Below, one piece after another: positions 8,363 through 17,838 of a stretch of 64,000 bases of DNA. The stretch comes from Promineifilum sp. (GTDB lineage: Bacteria; Chloroflexota; Anaerolineae; Promineifilales; Promineifilaceae), in contig JAGOBF010000016.1 in NCBI GenBank assembly GCA_017983515.1, forward strand, positions 21,810-85,809, in the 5' to 3' direction. The notes under the pieces are model-generated. The model was given only the letters and a program-made list of their open reading frames with translations. It did not search any database and had not been told where the DNA came from. The stretch's first letter is position 1; every line of letters begins with the position of its first letter. The translations under genes and the position numbers were made by a program.

Positions 8363-8407
8363 GACGCTCCTATCAGCGTCCAAATCAAAGGCGACCGAAT
8401 GGTCGCC
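8363..8407 (-). promoter_or_regulatory. rpmB: Two hairpins in the rpmB leader (attenuator candidate)
   Basis: On the transcript, GGCGACC/GGTCGCC (8390-8407, 4-nt loop) is followed by TTTGATTT, and nearer the gene GACGCT/AGCGTC (8363-8380, 6-nt loop) forms a second perfect stem. Both sit between the predicted transcription start and the ATG. The first resembles a weak terminator. Confidence 0.5.
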
Positions 8408-8439
8408 CCAACTTTCAATATTATCAAGAACAACCCCCA

Positions 8440-8468
8440 ATTATAGACAAGTGACGTGTCGATTGCAA
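8440..8468 (-). promoter_or_regulatory. rpmB: Promoter of rpmB
   Basis: Reading the minus strand: TTGCAA (8463-8468), 17-bp spacer, perfect TATAAT (8440-8445). It lies 93 bases upstream of the L28 start and faces away from asp23. Confidence 0.6.
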
Positions 8469-8493
8469 GCGCACGTCAGGAGCAAAACGATTT

Positions 8494-8850
8494 ATGCCAG
8501 TTCAAGAGGAGTCCAAGGGGAAAATCGACATTTCCTCGGCTACCATCGCGACCATCACCACCCAGGCCGTGCACCAATGCTACGGCGTGGTGGGGATGAC
8601 CAGCAAGAACCTTGTCAACGGCATCGCGCAGCTCTTGTCACGTGATAACCGCCGCGGCGTTGATGTCAAAGTCGATGGAGAGCAGATCGTCATCGACCTG
8701 TACGTGATCGTCCAGTATGGTGTGCGCATTCGCGTCGTCGCCGAGAGCATCCAGCATACGGTCAAATTTCACGTCGAGAAAGCTTTAGGCCTCCCGGTTC
8801 ATGCGGTTAACGTCTATATTCAGGGACTACGCATGAATGGCGAACAATAA
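8494..8850 (+). CDS. Asp23/Gls24-family protein
   Basis: 118-residue protein of the Asp23 (DUF322) family, small cytosolic or membrane-associated proteins linked to envelope homeostasis. Typical features: IDISSATIATITTQAVHQCYG near the N-terminus, followed by a central DVKVDGEQIVIDLYVIVQYGVRI strand pair (positions 51-73) and the C-terminal VNVYIQGLRM. RBS CAGGAG lies upstream of ATG 8494. The stop overlaps the fakA start (TAATG), so the pair is translationally coupled, the usual arrangement with the DAK2-domain protein. Confidence 0.88.
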   Translation: MPVQEESKGKIDISSATIATITTQAVHQCYGVVGMTSKNLVNGIAQLLSRDNRRGVDVKVDGEQIVIDLYVIVQYGVRIRVVAESIQHTVKFHVEKALGLPVHAVNVYIQGLRMNGEQ

Positions 8851-10577
8851 TGGCCCTCATGGCGGAGGAATTGAACACTTTATCTATGGCATCAGAAACA
8901 ATGACAGTAGCGCCGCTATCCGGCGGTAAATGGTTGCACTGCACGGGGCCACAGTTGCGGAAGATGGCGCACGCCGGATTGCTATGGCTCGAGCAAAATC
9001 GCGACCACGTCAACGCGCTCAATGTCTTTCCCGTGCCCGATGGCGATACGGGCACCAACATGTTGCTGACCATGCGCTCGGCCTATGCGCGCATTGAGAG
9101 CAGCGACGATGATCACGTCGGCAAGGTTGCCGGACTGCTGGCCCAGGGCGCGCTGATGGGCGCGCGAGGCAACTCCGGCGTCATTCTCAGCCAGATCTGG
9201 CGCGGGTTGGCGGCCGGTTTGAGTGCTGTGGAAACATTCACCACTGCCGACCTGGCTGTGGCGTTCCAGCTGGCATCTGATACGGCCTACAAGGGTGTGA
9301 TGCGCCCGGTTGAGGGTACCATCCTGACCGTGATTCGCGAGGGGGCCGCCGAGGCGGCCGACGCCGCGCGCAAGAGCGAAGACCTTCGCTTCATGCTGGA
9401 GCGCATCCTGGAGCGCTGCCAGCAGGCCCTGGAGCGCACGCCGGAATTGCTGCCGATCCTGCGCCAGGCCGGCGTGGTGGATTCGGGTGGGCAGGGGCTG
9501 GTCTACATCCTGGAAGGGATGATGCGTTATGCGCAGGGAAGCCTATCGCTGGACGGCCGAGCGCCGGTCAGCCCGGCGGTCGCACCGACGGCCGAGCCGA
9601 TTTCCGCTCAGGCCCGGGCGATGCCGGAGGGCGGCTCGCTCGACTACCCCTACGACGTGCAGTTCATCATCATGGGCCGTCATCTCGACGTGCTGGAAGT
9701 GCGCTCGCGCATCGATGCCATGGGCGACTCAACTGTGGTCGTTGGCGATGAGTCGACGATCAAGGTTCACATTCACGTCAAAGATCCGGGTGAGCCGCTC
9801 AGCTATGGCGCTGGCCTCGGCCACATCACCGACGTAGTAGTCGAGAATATGCAGGAGCAGATGGAAGAGCTTGTTCATGGCGGCGTTGCCCTGCCGGAGC
9901 CGCAGGTCATGATCACGCCCGATCAGGTCGCAGTGGTGGCTGTGGCATCGGGGTCGGGTTTGGCCGGCGTCTTTCGTAGCCTCGGCGCGGCCTACGTCAT
10001 CAACGGGGGCCAGACGAACAACCCCAGCACGGAAGAGATCTATCGAGCCATCGAACAGGTGCCAACCGACAAGGTGATCGTGTTGCCCAATAACAAAAAT
10101 ATCTTCCTGGCGGCCGAGGCGGCGCGGGACCTGAGCGCCAAACAGGTAGCTGTCGTCCCTAGCCGGTCGATTCCCCAGGGCATCTCCGCCCTCATGGCGC
10201 TGCGCCCCGACCGGGACGTCGCCGCTAACGCCGAGACCATGGAGCGGTCGTTGGGCCTGGTGCGGACAGGAGAAATCACGAGGGCCACACGAACGGTGGA
10301 ACTCGACGGTATCGATGTAAAGGAAGGCTCAATTATCGGCCTGGTTGACGGACACTTATGTCAATGCGGCCCCGATGAGAAGTCGATCCTTGATGAGTTG
10401 CTGGAGAGGATGAATATCGCCGATTGTGGCATCGTAACCCTTTACTATGGATCTGACGTGAGTCCGGAAGAAGCGGCCGAAACGGCCGCCTTCATTCGCC
10501 GGCTTTACCCCGATGTAGAAGTGGAGATAGTCGAAGGCGGGCAGGCGCATTATTATTACATCCTGGGCGCTGAATAA
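8850..10577 (+). CDS. fakA: DAK2/FakA-type fatty-acid kinase ATP-binding subunit
   Basis: 575-residue protein with a DhaL/DAK2 nucleotide-binding domain (about 35-225; NVFPVPDGDTGTNM at 58-71 supplies the Mg-ATP aspartates, and ARGNSGVILSQIWRG follows), a middle domain, and a DegV-like C-terminal half (about 240-575). This is the architecture of FakA, which phosphorylates fatty acids held by a FakB partner. No fakB is present in the window. The start overlaps the asp23 stop by one base. About 25 residues precede the DAK2 domain, so a later start is possible. Assignment of fatty acid as substrate is by family. Confidence 0.85.
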   Translation: MALMAEELNTLSMASETMTVAPLSGGKWLHCTGPQLRKMAHAGLLWLEQNRDHVNALNVFPVPDGDTGTNMLLTMRSAYARIESSDDDHVGKVAGLLAQGALMGARGNSGVILSQIWRGLAAGLSAVETFTTADLAVAFQLASDTAYKGVMRPVEGTILTVIREGAAEAADAARKSEDLRFMLERILERCQQALERTPELLPILRQAGVVDSGGQGLVYILEGMMRYAQGSLSLDGRAPVSPAVAPTAEPISAQARAMPEGGSLDYPYDVQFIIMGRHLDVLEVRSRIDAMGDSTVVVGDESTIKVHIHVKDPGEPLSYGAGLGHITDVVVENMQEQMEELVHGGVALPEPQVMITPDQVAVVAVASGSGLAGVFRSLGAAYVINGGQTNNPSTEEIYRAIEQVPTDKVIVLPNNKNIFLAAEAARDLSAKQVAVVPSRSIPQGISALMALRPDRDVAANAETMERSLGLVRTGEITRATRTVELDGIDVKEGSIIGLVDGHLCQCGPDEKSILDELLERMNIADCGIVTLYYGSDVSPEEAAETAAFIRRLYPDVEVEIVEGGQAHYYYILGAE

Positions 10578-10662
10578 GCTATCTGGCGGATCATCCATCA
10601 AGGCCGGGGCCGGCTTAACCTTAAGACGGCCACGAGTTAGCGGGAGTATTGATACATAACCT

Positions 10663-13248
10663 ATGGACCGGGCACTAAACAGACTCGAGCGGGTGCTCGA
10701 ATTGGAAAAACAACAGGGCTACCAGAACAAAGCTGTTGTGGGAGGCATCCGTCAGTTCGCCGTCTACTGGATATCGCAGGCGCGCGAAGAAGCCACGGAA
10801 GAGGCCGATCTGGCCCTGGCCGAGCAGGTATCCGAGGTCTTGATGGACTACGGCCAATTATCGGGCGCGCAGGCGCGGGCGCGGGCCATCGAGTCACTGA
10901 AGGTGAATCTGGAACGACGACGGGAGCGGCGTGCCACGACGGGCAGCCATTCGCCTGTCAGCCCGGAACCGCGTCCGTCTGCCCCGCAGCCTCCCCCCAA
11001 GCCAGAGAGCGAGAGGCGGCCGCCAAAACCGGCCGAAAGAAAGGCGACCACGCCGCAAAGCCCCGCGCGAAGTGAGGACGTCTTTCATCGGGACAATGAC
11101 CAGGACGCAGCTCGCGTGGATGCGGGAGCGGTTGACGACGTATACGAGGATGATACGCACCAGACTGCAGCCGATCCCCAGGCGTTGGTTAAGGCCGTGA
11201 CGACCCTGAAAGGGGTTGGTCAGAAGTTTGCCGAGAAGCTTAACAAGCTGGGGGCCGAGACGATTGGGGATTTGCTCTACCTGTTCCCGCGGCGCTACGA
11301 TGATTACTCATTACTGAGGCCGATCAACAAGCTGCAATATGGCGAGCAGGCGACGATCATTGGCACGATTTGGCAGACGAAGGTGCGGCGCACGCGCACC
11401 AATCAGCCCATCACCGAGTGCATCGTCAACGACGGCACCGGCTCTGTCCAGGCGACGTGGTTCAACCAGCCCTGGCTGGCTGAGCAGTTGCCGGCGGGGA
11501 TGCAGATCGTCTTGAGCGGCAAGGTCGAGATGTTCCTCGGTCGTCTGGTCTTCAACTCGCCGGCATGGGAGCCAGTGGAGCTGGAACCGTTGCGAACCCG
11601 GCGAATCGTGCCGATATATCCTCTGACCGAAGGGCTGGCCTCGGCCAAAATGCGCGAATTGATGCAGCGCACGGTCAAGGAGTGGTCGCCGCGCCTGCCC
11701 GATCCGTTGCCGGTGGAGATACGCAAGCGCCGCCGCTTCTATCCGCTCTCCCGCGCCATTCAGCAAATGCACTTCCCTGATAGCCACGAATCGATGGGCC
11801 ACGCCCGCCAACGGTTGGCTTATGACGAGTTGTTCCTGCTGCAACTAGGCATGCAGCGGCAACGTCGCGAATGGCAAGCACATAACGGTCTACCGTTACT
11901 GGTTGAGCCGGAGCAATTTGACGTCTTTATGAGCGCCTTGCCGTTTGCGCTGACCGGCGCCCAGCAGCGCGTGATCGACGAGATTCGGGCCGACCTGGCA
12001 CTGAGCCGGCCGATGAACCGCTTGTTACAGGGAGACGTCGGGTCGGGCAAAACGATCGTCGCCGCCGCGGCCATGGTGACGGCCGCCTGGGCCGGCGCGC
12101 AGTCAGCCATGATGGCGCCGACCGAAATATTGGCCGAGCAGCACTACCGTGGCCTGTGCGGTCTGTTGGAGCCGCTGGGCCTGAAGGTGGCCTTGTTGAC
12201 CGGGAGCACACCGGCCGCCGAACGTCAGGCGATTCATGAAGGTCTGGCCTCCGGCGCGATCCAGATACTCATCGGTACCCACGCCCTCATCCAGCCGGCG
12301 GTCAGTTTCCGTCGCCTGGGCGTGATCATCATCGACGAACAACACCGCTTCGGCGTCGACCAACGCGCTGCCCTGCGCGAGAAGGGGCCGGCGGACAATG
12401 GCGATGCACTCAGCCCCCATTTACTGGTGATGTCGGCGACTCCCATTCCGCGCACGCTGGCCTTGTCGCTCTACGGCGATCTGGATATGTCGATCCTTGA
12501 CGAGATGCCGCCCGGCCGCCAGGAGATCAAGACCCGCTGGTTGCGCGCGTCGGAGCGCGAGCGCGCCTATAACTTCATTCGTCGCCAGACGGCCGAGGGG
12601 CGTCAGGCCTTCCTCATCTATCCGCTGGTCGAAGAATCGGAGATGATCGACGCCCGCGCCGCCGTGGAAGAGCACGAGCGCCTGCGGCGTGAGGTTTTCC
12701 CCGACAAGCAGGTTGGTCTGATCCACGGCCGCTTGCGATCTGACGAAAAAGAAGCCGCCATGCGCGCATTTGTGAACCATGAGACGGATATGCTGGTGGC
12801 GACTTCGGTGATCGAGGTGGGCGTAGACGTACCCAACAGCACGGTGATCGTCATCGAGGGCGCGGATCGTTTTGGGCTGGCCCAATTGCACCAGTTTCGC
12901 GGCCGGGTCGGCCGCGGGCAGCATCAATCATATTGCATCCTCATCGCCGAGGATGTGTCGGCCGAGGCAGAACAACGTCTGGCGGCTCTGGAGGCGACGA
13001 ACGATGGCTTTGTGTTGGCCGAGCGCGACCTGGAACTGCGCGGGCCGGGCGAGTTTTTCGGTCGTCGCCAGAGCGGCTTGCCGGAGTTGCGTCTGGCATC
13101 GTTGCTCCACGACAGCGAGGTGCTCGCTATGGCTCAGGAGGACGCGGCGGCGTTGTTTGCGACCGATCCCTATCTGGAGCGGCCGGAACATCAGTACCTG
13201 CGTGAAAGTTTGGCCCTCTTCTGGGACAATGCGCCCGATGTGAGCTGA
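10663..13248 (+). CDS. recG: ATP-dependent DNA helicase RecG with a long N-terminal extension
   Basis: Branch-migration helicase that rescues stalled forks and Holliday junctions. The canonical protein begins at about residue 178 with the HhH-like KGVGQKFAEKLNKLG, then the wedge OB-fold (EQATIIGTIWQ), Walker A GDVGSGKT (457-464), DEQH box near 558, SATPIPRTLALSLYGDLD, and motifs IV-VI (GRVGRGQHQSYCI). Length is 861 rather than about 690 because of a helical head (1-90) and a Pro/charged linker (90-165). Similar longer RecG forms occur in Chloroflexota and some actinobacteria. An 85-bp gap separates it from fakA. Confidence 0.95.
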   Translation: MDRALNRLERVLELEKQQGYQNKAVVGGIRQFAVYWISQAREEATEEADLALAEQVSEVLMDYGQLSGAQARARAIESLKVNLERRRERRATTGSHSPVSPEPRPSAPQPPPKPESERRPPKPAERKATTPQSPARSEDVFHRDNDQDAARVDAGAVDDVYEDDTHQTAADPQALVKAVTTLKGVGQKFAEKLNKLGAETIGDLLYLFPRRYDDYSLLRPINKLQYGEQATIIGTIWQTKVRRTRTNQPITECIVNDGTGSVQATWFNQPWLAEQLPAGMQIVLSGKVEMFLGRLVFNSPAWEPVELEPLRTRRIVPIYPLTEGLASAKMRELMQRTVKEWSPRLPDPLPVEIRKRRRFYPLSRAIQQMHFPDSHESMGHARQRLAYDELFLLQLGMQRQRREWQAHNGLPLLVEPEQFDVFMSALPFALTGAQQRVIDEIRADLALSRPMNRLLQGDVGSGKTIVAAAAMVTAAWAGAQSAMMAPTEILAEQHYRGLCGLLEPLGLKVALLTGSTPAAERQAIHEGLASGAIQILIGTHALIQPAVSFRRLGVIIIDEQHRFGVDQRAALREKGPADNGDALSPHLLVMSATPIPRTLALSLYGDLDMSILDEMPPGRQEIKTRWLRASERERAYNFIRRQTAEGRQAFLIYPLVEESEMIDARAAVEEHERLRREVFPDKQVGLIHGRLRSDEKEAAMRAFVNHETDMLVATSVIEVGVDVPNSTVIVIEGADRFGLAQLHQFRGRVGRGQHQSYCILIAEDVSAEAEQRLAALEATNDGFVLAERDLELRGPGEFFGRRQSGLPELRLASLLHDSEVLAMAQEDAAALFATDPYLERPEHQYLRESLALFWDNAPDVS

Positions 13249-13263
13249 GCCACGTGGACGTTG

Positions 13264-13269
13264 TATAAT
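13264..13269 (+). promoter_or_regulatory. coaD: -10 element of a possible coaD promoter
   Basis: Perfect TATAAT 27 bases upstream of the coaD start. No convincing -35 is seen at 17 bp, so coaD may instead be expressed from the recG operon. Confidence 0.35.
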
Positions 13270-13296
13270 CAAGGAATGGTTTGAGGAGAGACGACT

Positions 13297-13830
13297 TTGG
13301 TCAAACGTGCTGTTTATCCGGGAACTTTTGACCCTGTTCATTACGGGCATCTGGACCTGATCCTGCGAGCGGCCAATCTGTTCGACGAACTGGTCGTGGG
13401 CGTCTACGATCATAGACGCCCGACGAAGTCGGTGTTATTCTCTGTTGAAGAACGAGTTGGGATGATTCTAGAGTCCTTGCCGAATCCCGGTAATATCGTC
13501 GTCATACCCTTTACCGGGCTGTTGGTCGACTTTGCCCGTCGTATCGAAGCCCGGATCATCGTGCGCGGTTTACGCGTCTTTTCCGATTTCGAATTCGAGT
13601 TTCGTTCCGCGTTGGCTAATCAGCGCCTGGCCCCGGAGATCGAGACGATTAGTCTGATGACACGCGAGGAGAATTCCTTTGTCAGCGGTAGCACGGTGCG
13701 GGAGATCGCCTCGCTAGGCGGGGATATTACCAGCATGGTTCCACCCAATGTCGCCGGGCTCCTGTACGCGCGCTTTGAGAACGATGCCGGGGATATGGCT
13801 TTCTCCGGCAGCTTGCCTCTTCGTGATTAG
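13297..13830 (+). CDS. coaD: Phosphopantetheine adenylyltransferase
   Basis: Fourth step of coenzyme A synthesis: transfer of AMP from ATP to 4'-phosphopantetheine. Nucleotidyltransferase motifs are complete: YPGTFDPVHYGHLDLI with the TxGH-type HYGH, RGLRVFSDFEFE, and the SGSTVREIASLGGDI equivalent of ISSTxVR. The 177 residues are slightly longer than the usual 160. Start is a TTG at 13297 preceded by GAGGAG; an upstream ATG in the same frame is followed by a stop codon two codons later. The coiled-coil gene follows after 10 bp. Confidence 0.95.
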   Translation: MVKRAVYPGTFDPVHYGHLDLILRAANLFDELVVGVYDHRRPTKSVLFSVEERVGMILESLPNPGNIVVIPFTGLLVDFARRIEARIIVRGLRVFSDFEFEFRSALANQRLAPEIETISLMTREENSFVSGSTVREIASLGGDITSMVPPNVAGLLYARFENDAGDMAFSGSLPLRD

Positions 13831-13840
13831 GTGAACACGT

Positions 13841-14329
13841 ATGGATATTCAACATCTTGTCGATAGCCTTGAGCAAGCCCTGAACAATAGCACCCGGGTT
13901 CCATTGAGCGCGTATTTAATCGTGAACGAGGAAAAGGTGTACAGCCTGCTCGATCAGATGCGTGTCGCCGTGCCCGAGGAGATAAGACGGGCCAACCGTA
14001 TCGAAGCGGAGAAGGATCGCATCCTGGCCCAGGCCAAGGAAGAGGCCGAGCGCATCCGCGATTTGGCCCGCCAGGAGGCCGGCGAGCTTGTGAAGCGTGA
14101 TGCGATCGTCAACGCTGCCCAACATCGGGCCGAGAACATCGTCGAACGCGCGCGCCGCGATTCCGAGGCGCTGCGGCAGGATGCCGACGTGTATATCATT
14201 GACGTCCTGAATAGGCTGGAGGAAGACCTGACGCGAACGCTCAAGGTCGTGCAGAACGGCATGCAGAAAGTGGAGGCTGATCAGCAAGCCCTTGCCCAGG
14301 CCGCGGCCTCAGAGCAGCTGGCCAACTGA
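13841..14329 (+). CDS. Coiled-coil protein, ATP-synthase-B/DivIVA-like, unknown function
   Basis: 162-residue protein, nearly all helix. Residues 1-50 form a short head (RVPLSAYLIVNEEKVYSLLDQMRVAVP), followed by about 100 residues of Glu/Arg/Ala-rich heptads (AEKDRILAQAKEEAERIRDL; ARRDSEALRQDADVYIIDVL). There is no membrane segment. The YSLLDQMRVAVPEEI head resembles that of small DivIVA-like proteins found beside coaD in Firmicutes and Chloroflexota. It probably forms a dimeric rod; a scaffold role is only a guess. It follows coaD by 10 bp and converges with the response regulator, with only five bases between the stop codons. Confidence 0.7.
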   Translation: MDIQHLVDSLEQALNNSTRVPLSAYLIVNEEKVYSLLDQMRVAVPEEIRRANRIEAEKDRILAQAKEEAERIRDLARQEAGELVKRDAIVNAAQHRAENIVERARRDSEALRQDADVYIIDVLNRLEEDLTRTLKVVQNGMQKVEADQQALAQAAASEQLAN

Positions 14330-14334
14330 TCGAT

Positions 14335-15048
14335 TCAATTCGGGGCGAATTGATAGCCGATGCCCCGCTGCGACAGGATGTACTTGGGTTGCTCCGGAAG
14401 TTGTTCGATCTTGCGGCGCAGACGATGGACGTAGACGCGCAGACGATCTTCATAGACCGTTTCCATGGGCCAAAGTCGCCGCAGGATGAAATCGGCCGTC
14501 ACCGTTTGCCCGGCATGTCGCATCAGGATATAGAGAAGCTTGGTTTCCGTGGGTGTCAGCGCGATCTCTCGCCCGTTGACATAGGCCTTCTGATTGGGAA
14601 AACTAACCGTCAGGAATTTATCTACGACCGTATCCGTGCTTAGCGTGTAGGCAAAGTCACCGATTCGCCGCAGAACGCGCCGCACCCGGGCGACCATCTC
14701 CGCCGGATTGAACGGCTTGGTGATGTAATCCTCGGCAAACCGGTCGATGGATTGAATGATCGTATCATCTTCATCCACGGCGGTTAACATGATGATCGGC
14801 AGATCGGAATAGGTCAAAACCGAGTCGCAGAACTCCAGGCCGTTCATCCCGTAGGGCATGTGGATGTCAACGAGGGCGAGATGGGGCAGACCGAAGCGCT
14901 GGATGTTGTCGAGTCCTTCCTCGGCCGAGGACGCAGTCGAGACCTGGAAACCGGATTTTTGCAATGCGGTAGCCACCAGGCGCTGCATTGAATAGTTATC
15001 ATCCAGGACAAGAATTCGGAAAGAACTGGGTTCAGGGATGGAGTTCAT
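14335..15048 (-). CDS. OmpR/PhoB-family response regulator
   Basis: Two-component transcription factor, 237 residues from the start chosen at 15048, which places the receiver strand FRILVLDDN close to the N-terminus. Receiver: acidic pair D16/D17, phospho-acceptor D61 (LVDIHMP), switch Thr in MLTA and K111 (YITKPFNP). A winged-helix output domain fills about 140-237 (ALTPTETKLLYILMRHAGQT, VYVHRLRRKIEQLP, GIGYQF). Starts at 15084 or 15132 are also open but would add an unconserved Arg-rich extension. No sensor kinase gene lies alongside, so this is an orphan regulator here. Confidence 0.9.
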   Translation of the reverse strand: MNSIPEPSSFRILVLDDNYSMQRLVATALQKSGFQVSTASSAEEGLDNIQRFGLPHLALVDIHMPYGMNGLEFCDSVLTYSDLPIIMLTAVDEDDTIIQSIDRFAEDYITKPFNPAEMVARVRRVLRRIGDFAYTLSTDTVVDKFLTVSFPNQKAYVNGREIALTPTETKLLYILMRHAGQTVTADFILRRLWPMETVYEDRLRVYVHRLRRKIEQLPEQPKYILSQRGIGYQFAPN

Positions 15049-15351
15049 ACCGCTAACACCAAATCTCCTGTTACGCCGGTTCATGACGACAGGCTCTACA
15101 TGGTTTCGTACTTTGGTTAATTGGACAACCATTTTCGCACCGAGGCCAGCCTGGTCATTGACCAGCGAATAATGACCCTCATTCTATCTCCCGAATCCAT
15201 TTTAGCAGAGGCGGCGTTTCGCCTCAAGCTAATTTCACGTCCTCTTCGCTACCTCACGGCCGATTGACAAGCATGCCGACGTCGCTATAGTTACGAACAC
15301 GCTCGCCAAGAGACTCGTTTGCGGGAGACATCTTCTTCGCGGACAACGGCA

Positions 15352-17793
15352 ATGAGTGGCTCTCCAATCATCGCGACCGAACTGGCCCCGTCATCAACCA
15401 TCGACTCTCGATATTTTCTGGCGCCGGTTGGCGGCACGGGCTGGCTGATGGGCATCTGGTTGGCGAGCGCCACCACCCTGGACTCTCTCGTGTGGTTCGG
15501 CCTGACGGTGCCCCTGTTGGTGGCGGCGGCGTGGCTGTGGCGGCGCGGCCGGGTGGGGTTGGCGATGGCCTTCGGGGCGGCCGTGGCGCTGGGAGCGGGA
15601 CGCTACGCCCTTGCCCAACCGCCGCTTGAACCGGGCCACATTCATTATTATAACGGAGCCAGGGACGTCAAAATCGCCGGTCTCGTGGTTGAGGAGCCGG
15701 CCGTCCACGACACGCACACCCAACTTTTGGTGGCCGTTCGCGAGATCACCCTCGACGGATCGCCGCATCCCGTCAGGGGTACGATTCAAGTTGAGACAGG
15801 ACGATACCCGATCATCTCCTATGGAACGGCGGTCAGCCTGGTGGGCGACGTCTCCGCGCCTATCGCCTTGGGCAGCCCGGGTTATGCCACCTATCTTGAG
15901 CGCCACGGCGTTCTGAGCGTGATGGATTTTCCCCGGATTGATGTGAAAGCGGAAGGGGGCGGCTCGGCCGTTTATCGCTGGCTGTTGCGGGTTAAGGCCC
16001 GCAGCCGTGGGGTCATCGCCGCCTCGTTGCCCGAGCCCCATGCCGCCTTGTTGACGGGCATCCTGCTGGGTGATGACAGCGGCATCCCTCGCCAACTGGA
16101 GCAGGACTTCCGGGAGACAGGCACGACCCACATCATCGCCATCTCGGGCTTCAACATCGCCATTATTATCGCCCTGCTGGACTCCCTGACCGCGCCGTTG
16201 TTGCCGCGCCGCACGGCGGCCGTCCTGATCATGGTATTCATCGGCCTCTACGCCGTGCTCGTCGGCGCTAGCGGGTCAGTCGTGCGAGCGTCGATCATGG
16301 GCATCACTTATCTGGTCGGCCGCCGTCTATTGGGCCGGCCGACTGTGGCCGTGGCCGGCCTCTTCACGGCTGCCTTCCTGATGACGGCAGCCCGGCCGGA
16401 TACCCTCTGGGACGTTGGCTTTCAACTGAGCTTTGCCGCGACGTTGGGCCTGATGCTCTATGCCGGCCCCTGGACGCGCCGGTTGGATCGCGGGGCCGGG
16501 CTGGTTTTCGCGCCCCAAGTGCGAGGCAGGGTGGTGGGAGTCGTGGCCGACGTGCTGGTAGTCACGCTGGCCGCACAGGTGCTGACGCTGCCGCTGATCC
16601 TGTTTCATTTTGGCCGTCTGTCGCTGGCCAGCTTGCCGGCCAACTTCCTCGTGTTGCCGGCGCAGCCGGCTGTCATGGCGACGGGCGGGTTGACGATGCT
16701 GCTAGGGTCGGCGCTGCCGTTCGTCGGCCAGGTGGCCGGCTGGGTGGCCTGGCTGTTCCTCAACTATACCATCGCCGTCATTCGCTTGCTGGCGTTGATG
16801 CCGGCCGCCTCCTTGCCGCTGCCGCTCTCCGCGGCCGGATTAGTCGCGACGTACCTTCTCATAGCCATCGTCACGCTGTTACCGGCCCTCCGCAAGGAAG
16901 GGCAATCGCCCGGCGTTGTGATCCAGCGGGCTCCGACGGCACTAGTGCGGGCGGTGGCCAGCGTGGCTGTGCTGGCCCTGCTATTGCTCGCCTGGAACGA
17001 CAACCGCCCGGACGGTCGGCTGCGCGTCGCCTTTCTCGACGTTGGGCAGGGCGATGCTATCTTCATCCAGACGCCCACCGGCCGCCAGGTGCTCGTCGAC
17101 GGCGGCCGCTATCCCAGCGTTACCCTGGACGAACTGGGGCGGCAAATGCCGTTCTGGGACAGGTCAATCGACATCGTGATCGCCACCCATCCCGATGATG
17201 ACCACGTCGCCGGGTTGGTGGACGTGATGCAGCGCTATGAAGTGTCGGGGCTGATCACCAACGGCGCGGGCCAGGAGGCGGAAACCACCTACGCCGAATT
17301 GCTGGAAGTGGCCGCAGAGCGTGGCGCGGCCGTCCATGCGGCGCAGGTGGGCGAAGTGATCGCCCTCGACGAGGGCGTGCAACTGGAGATCCTCCACGCC
17401 GGGCCGGTGGGGGCGGGCGACGATCGCAACGACGCCTCAGTCGTCGGCCTGCTGACGTATGGCCGGCTCTCCGTGCTGTTAACCGGCGACGCGGAAGAGG
17501 CGGCTGAGGCGGCCATGCTGCAAAGGGGCGTCCTGCACGATATCGTCGTCCTGAAAGCCGGCCACCACGGCGCGAACACATCCAGCGGCGCGCCGTTTCT
17601 GGCGGCCATCTCGCCGCAGATCGTCATCATCTCGGCCGGCGCGGACAACAGCTACGGCCATCCGGCCCCGGCCATGCTGGCCCGGGCGGCGGCCGTTGGC
17701 GCGGCCGTTTTGCGCACGGATGATATGGGGACGATCGAGGTAGTTAGCGATGGGCAGCGGATGTGGTGGGAGGTGGAGAGGGCGGGGGACTAG
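15352..17793 (+). CDS. comEC: ComEC/Rec2-type DNA-uptake channel with C-terminal metallo-beta-lactamase domain
   Basis: Predicted inner-membrane channel for single-stranded DNA during natural transformation. 813 residues from ATG 15352; a TTG at 15319 is also open. Order: two N-terminal membrane helices, DUF4131-type extracellular OB domain (about 70-200), the ComEC competence domain (GILLGDDSGIPRQLEQDF, ETGTTHIIAISGFNIA) with about nine helices, and a metallo-hydrolase domain (LDVGQGDAIFI, ATHPDDDHVAGL, LKAGHHGANTSS) that may act as the nuclease. No other competence genes are in the window. Pieces of this gene recur at 17839, 20312 and 21401. Confidence 0.92.
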   Translation: MSGSPIIATELAPSSTIDSRYFLAPVGGTGWLMGIWLASATTLDSLVWFGLTVPLLVAAAWLWRRGRVGLAMAFGAAVALGAGRYALAQPPLEPGHIHYYNGARDVKIAGLVVEEPAVHDTHTQLLVAVREITLDGSPHPVRGTIQVETGRYPIISYGTAVSLVGDVSAPIALGSPGYATYLERHGVLSVMDFPRIDVKAEGGGSAVYRWLLRVKARSRGVIAASLPEPHAALLTGILLGDDSGIPRQLEQDFRETGTTHIIAISGFNIAIIIALLDSLTAPLLPRRTAAVLIMVFIGLYAVLVGASGSVVRASIMGITYLVGRRLLGRPTVAVAGLFTAAFLMTAARPDTLWDVGFQLSFAATLGLMLYAGPWTRRLDRGAGLVFAPQVRGRVVGVVADVLVVTLAAQVLTLPLILFHFGRLSLASLPANFLVLPAQPAVMATGGLTMLLGSALPFVGQVAGWVAWLFLNYTIAVIRLLALMPAASLPLPLSAAGLVATYLLIAIVTLLPALRKEGQSPGVVIQRAPTALVRAVASVAVLALLLLAWNDNRPDGRLRVAFLDVGQGDAIFIQTPTGRQVLVDGGRYPSVTLDELGRQMPFWDRSIDIVIATHPDDDHVAGLVDVMQRYEVSGLITNGAGQEAETTYAELLEVAAERGAAVHAAQVGEVIALDEGVQLEILHAGPVGAGDDRNDASVVGLLTYGRLSVLLTGDAEEAAEAAMLQRGVLHDIVVLKAGHHGANTSSGAPFLAAISPQIVIISAGADNSYGHPAPAMLARAAAVGAAVLRTDDMGTIEVVSDGQRMWWEVERAGD

Positions 17794-17838
17794 AGGTGCC
17801 ATAGGGACGGCATCTCGGCCGGTTGGTTCAAGAGACGA

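Noticed and set aside
8042..8446. 134-codon plus-strand frame
   Set aside because: It is opposite rpmB, whose complete L28 sequence explains the region.
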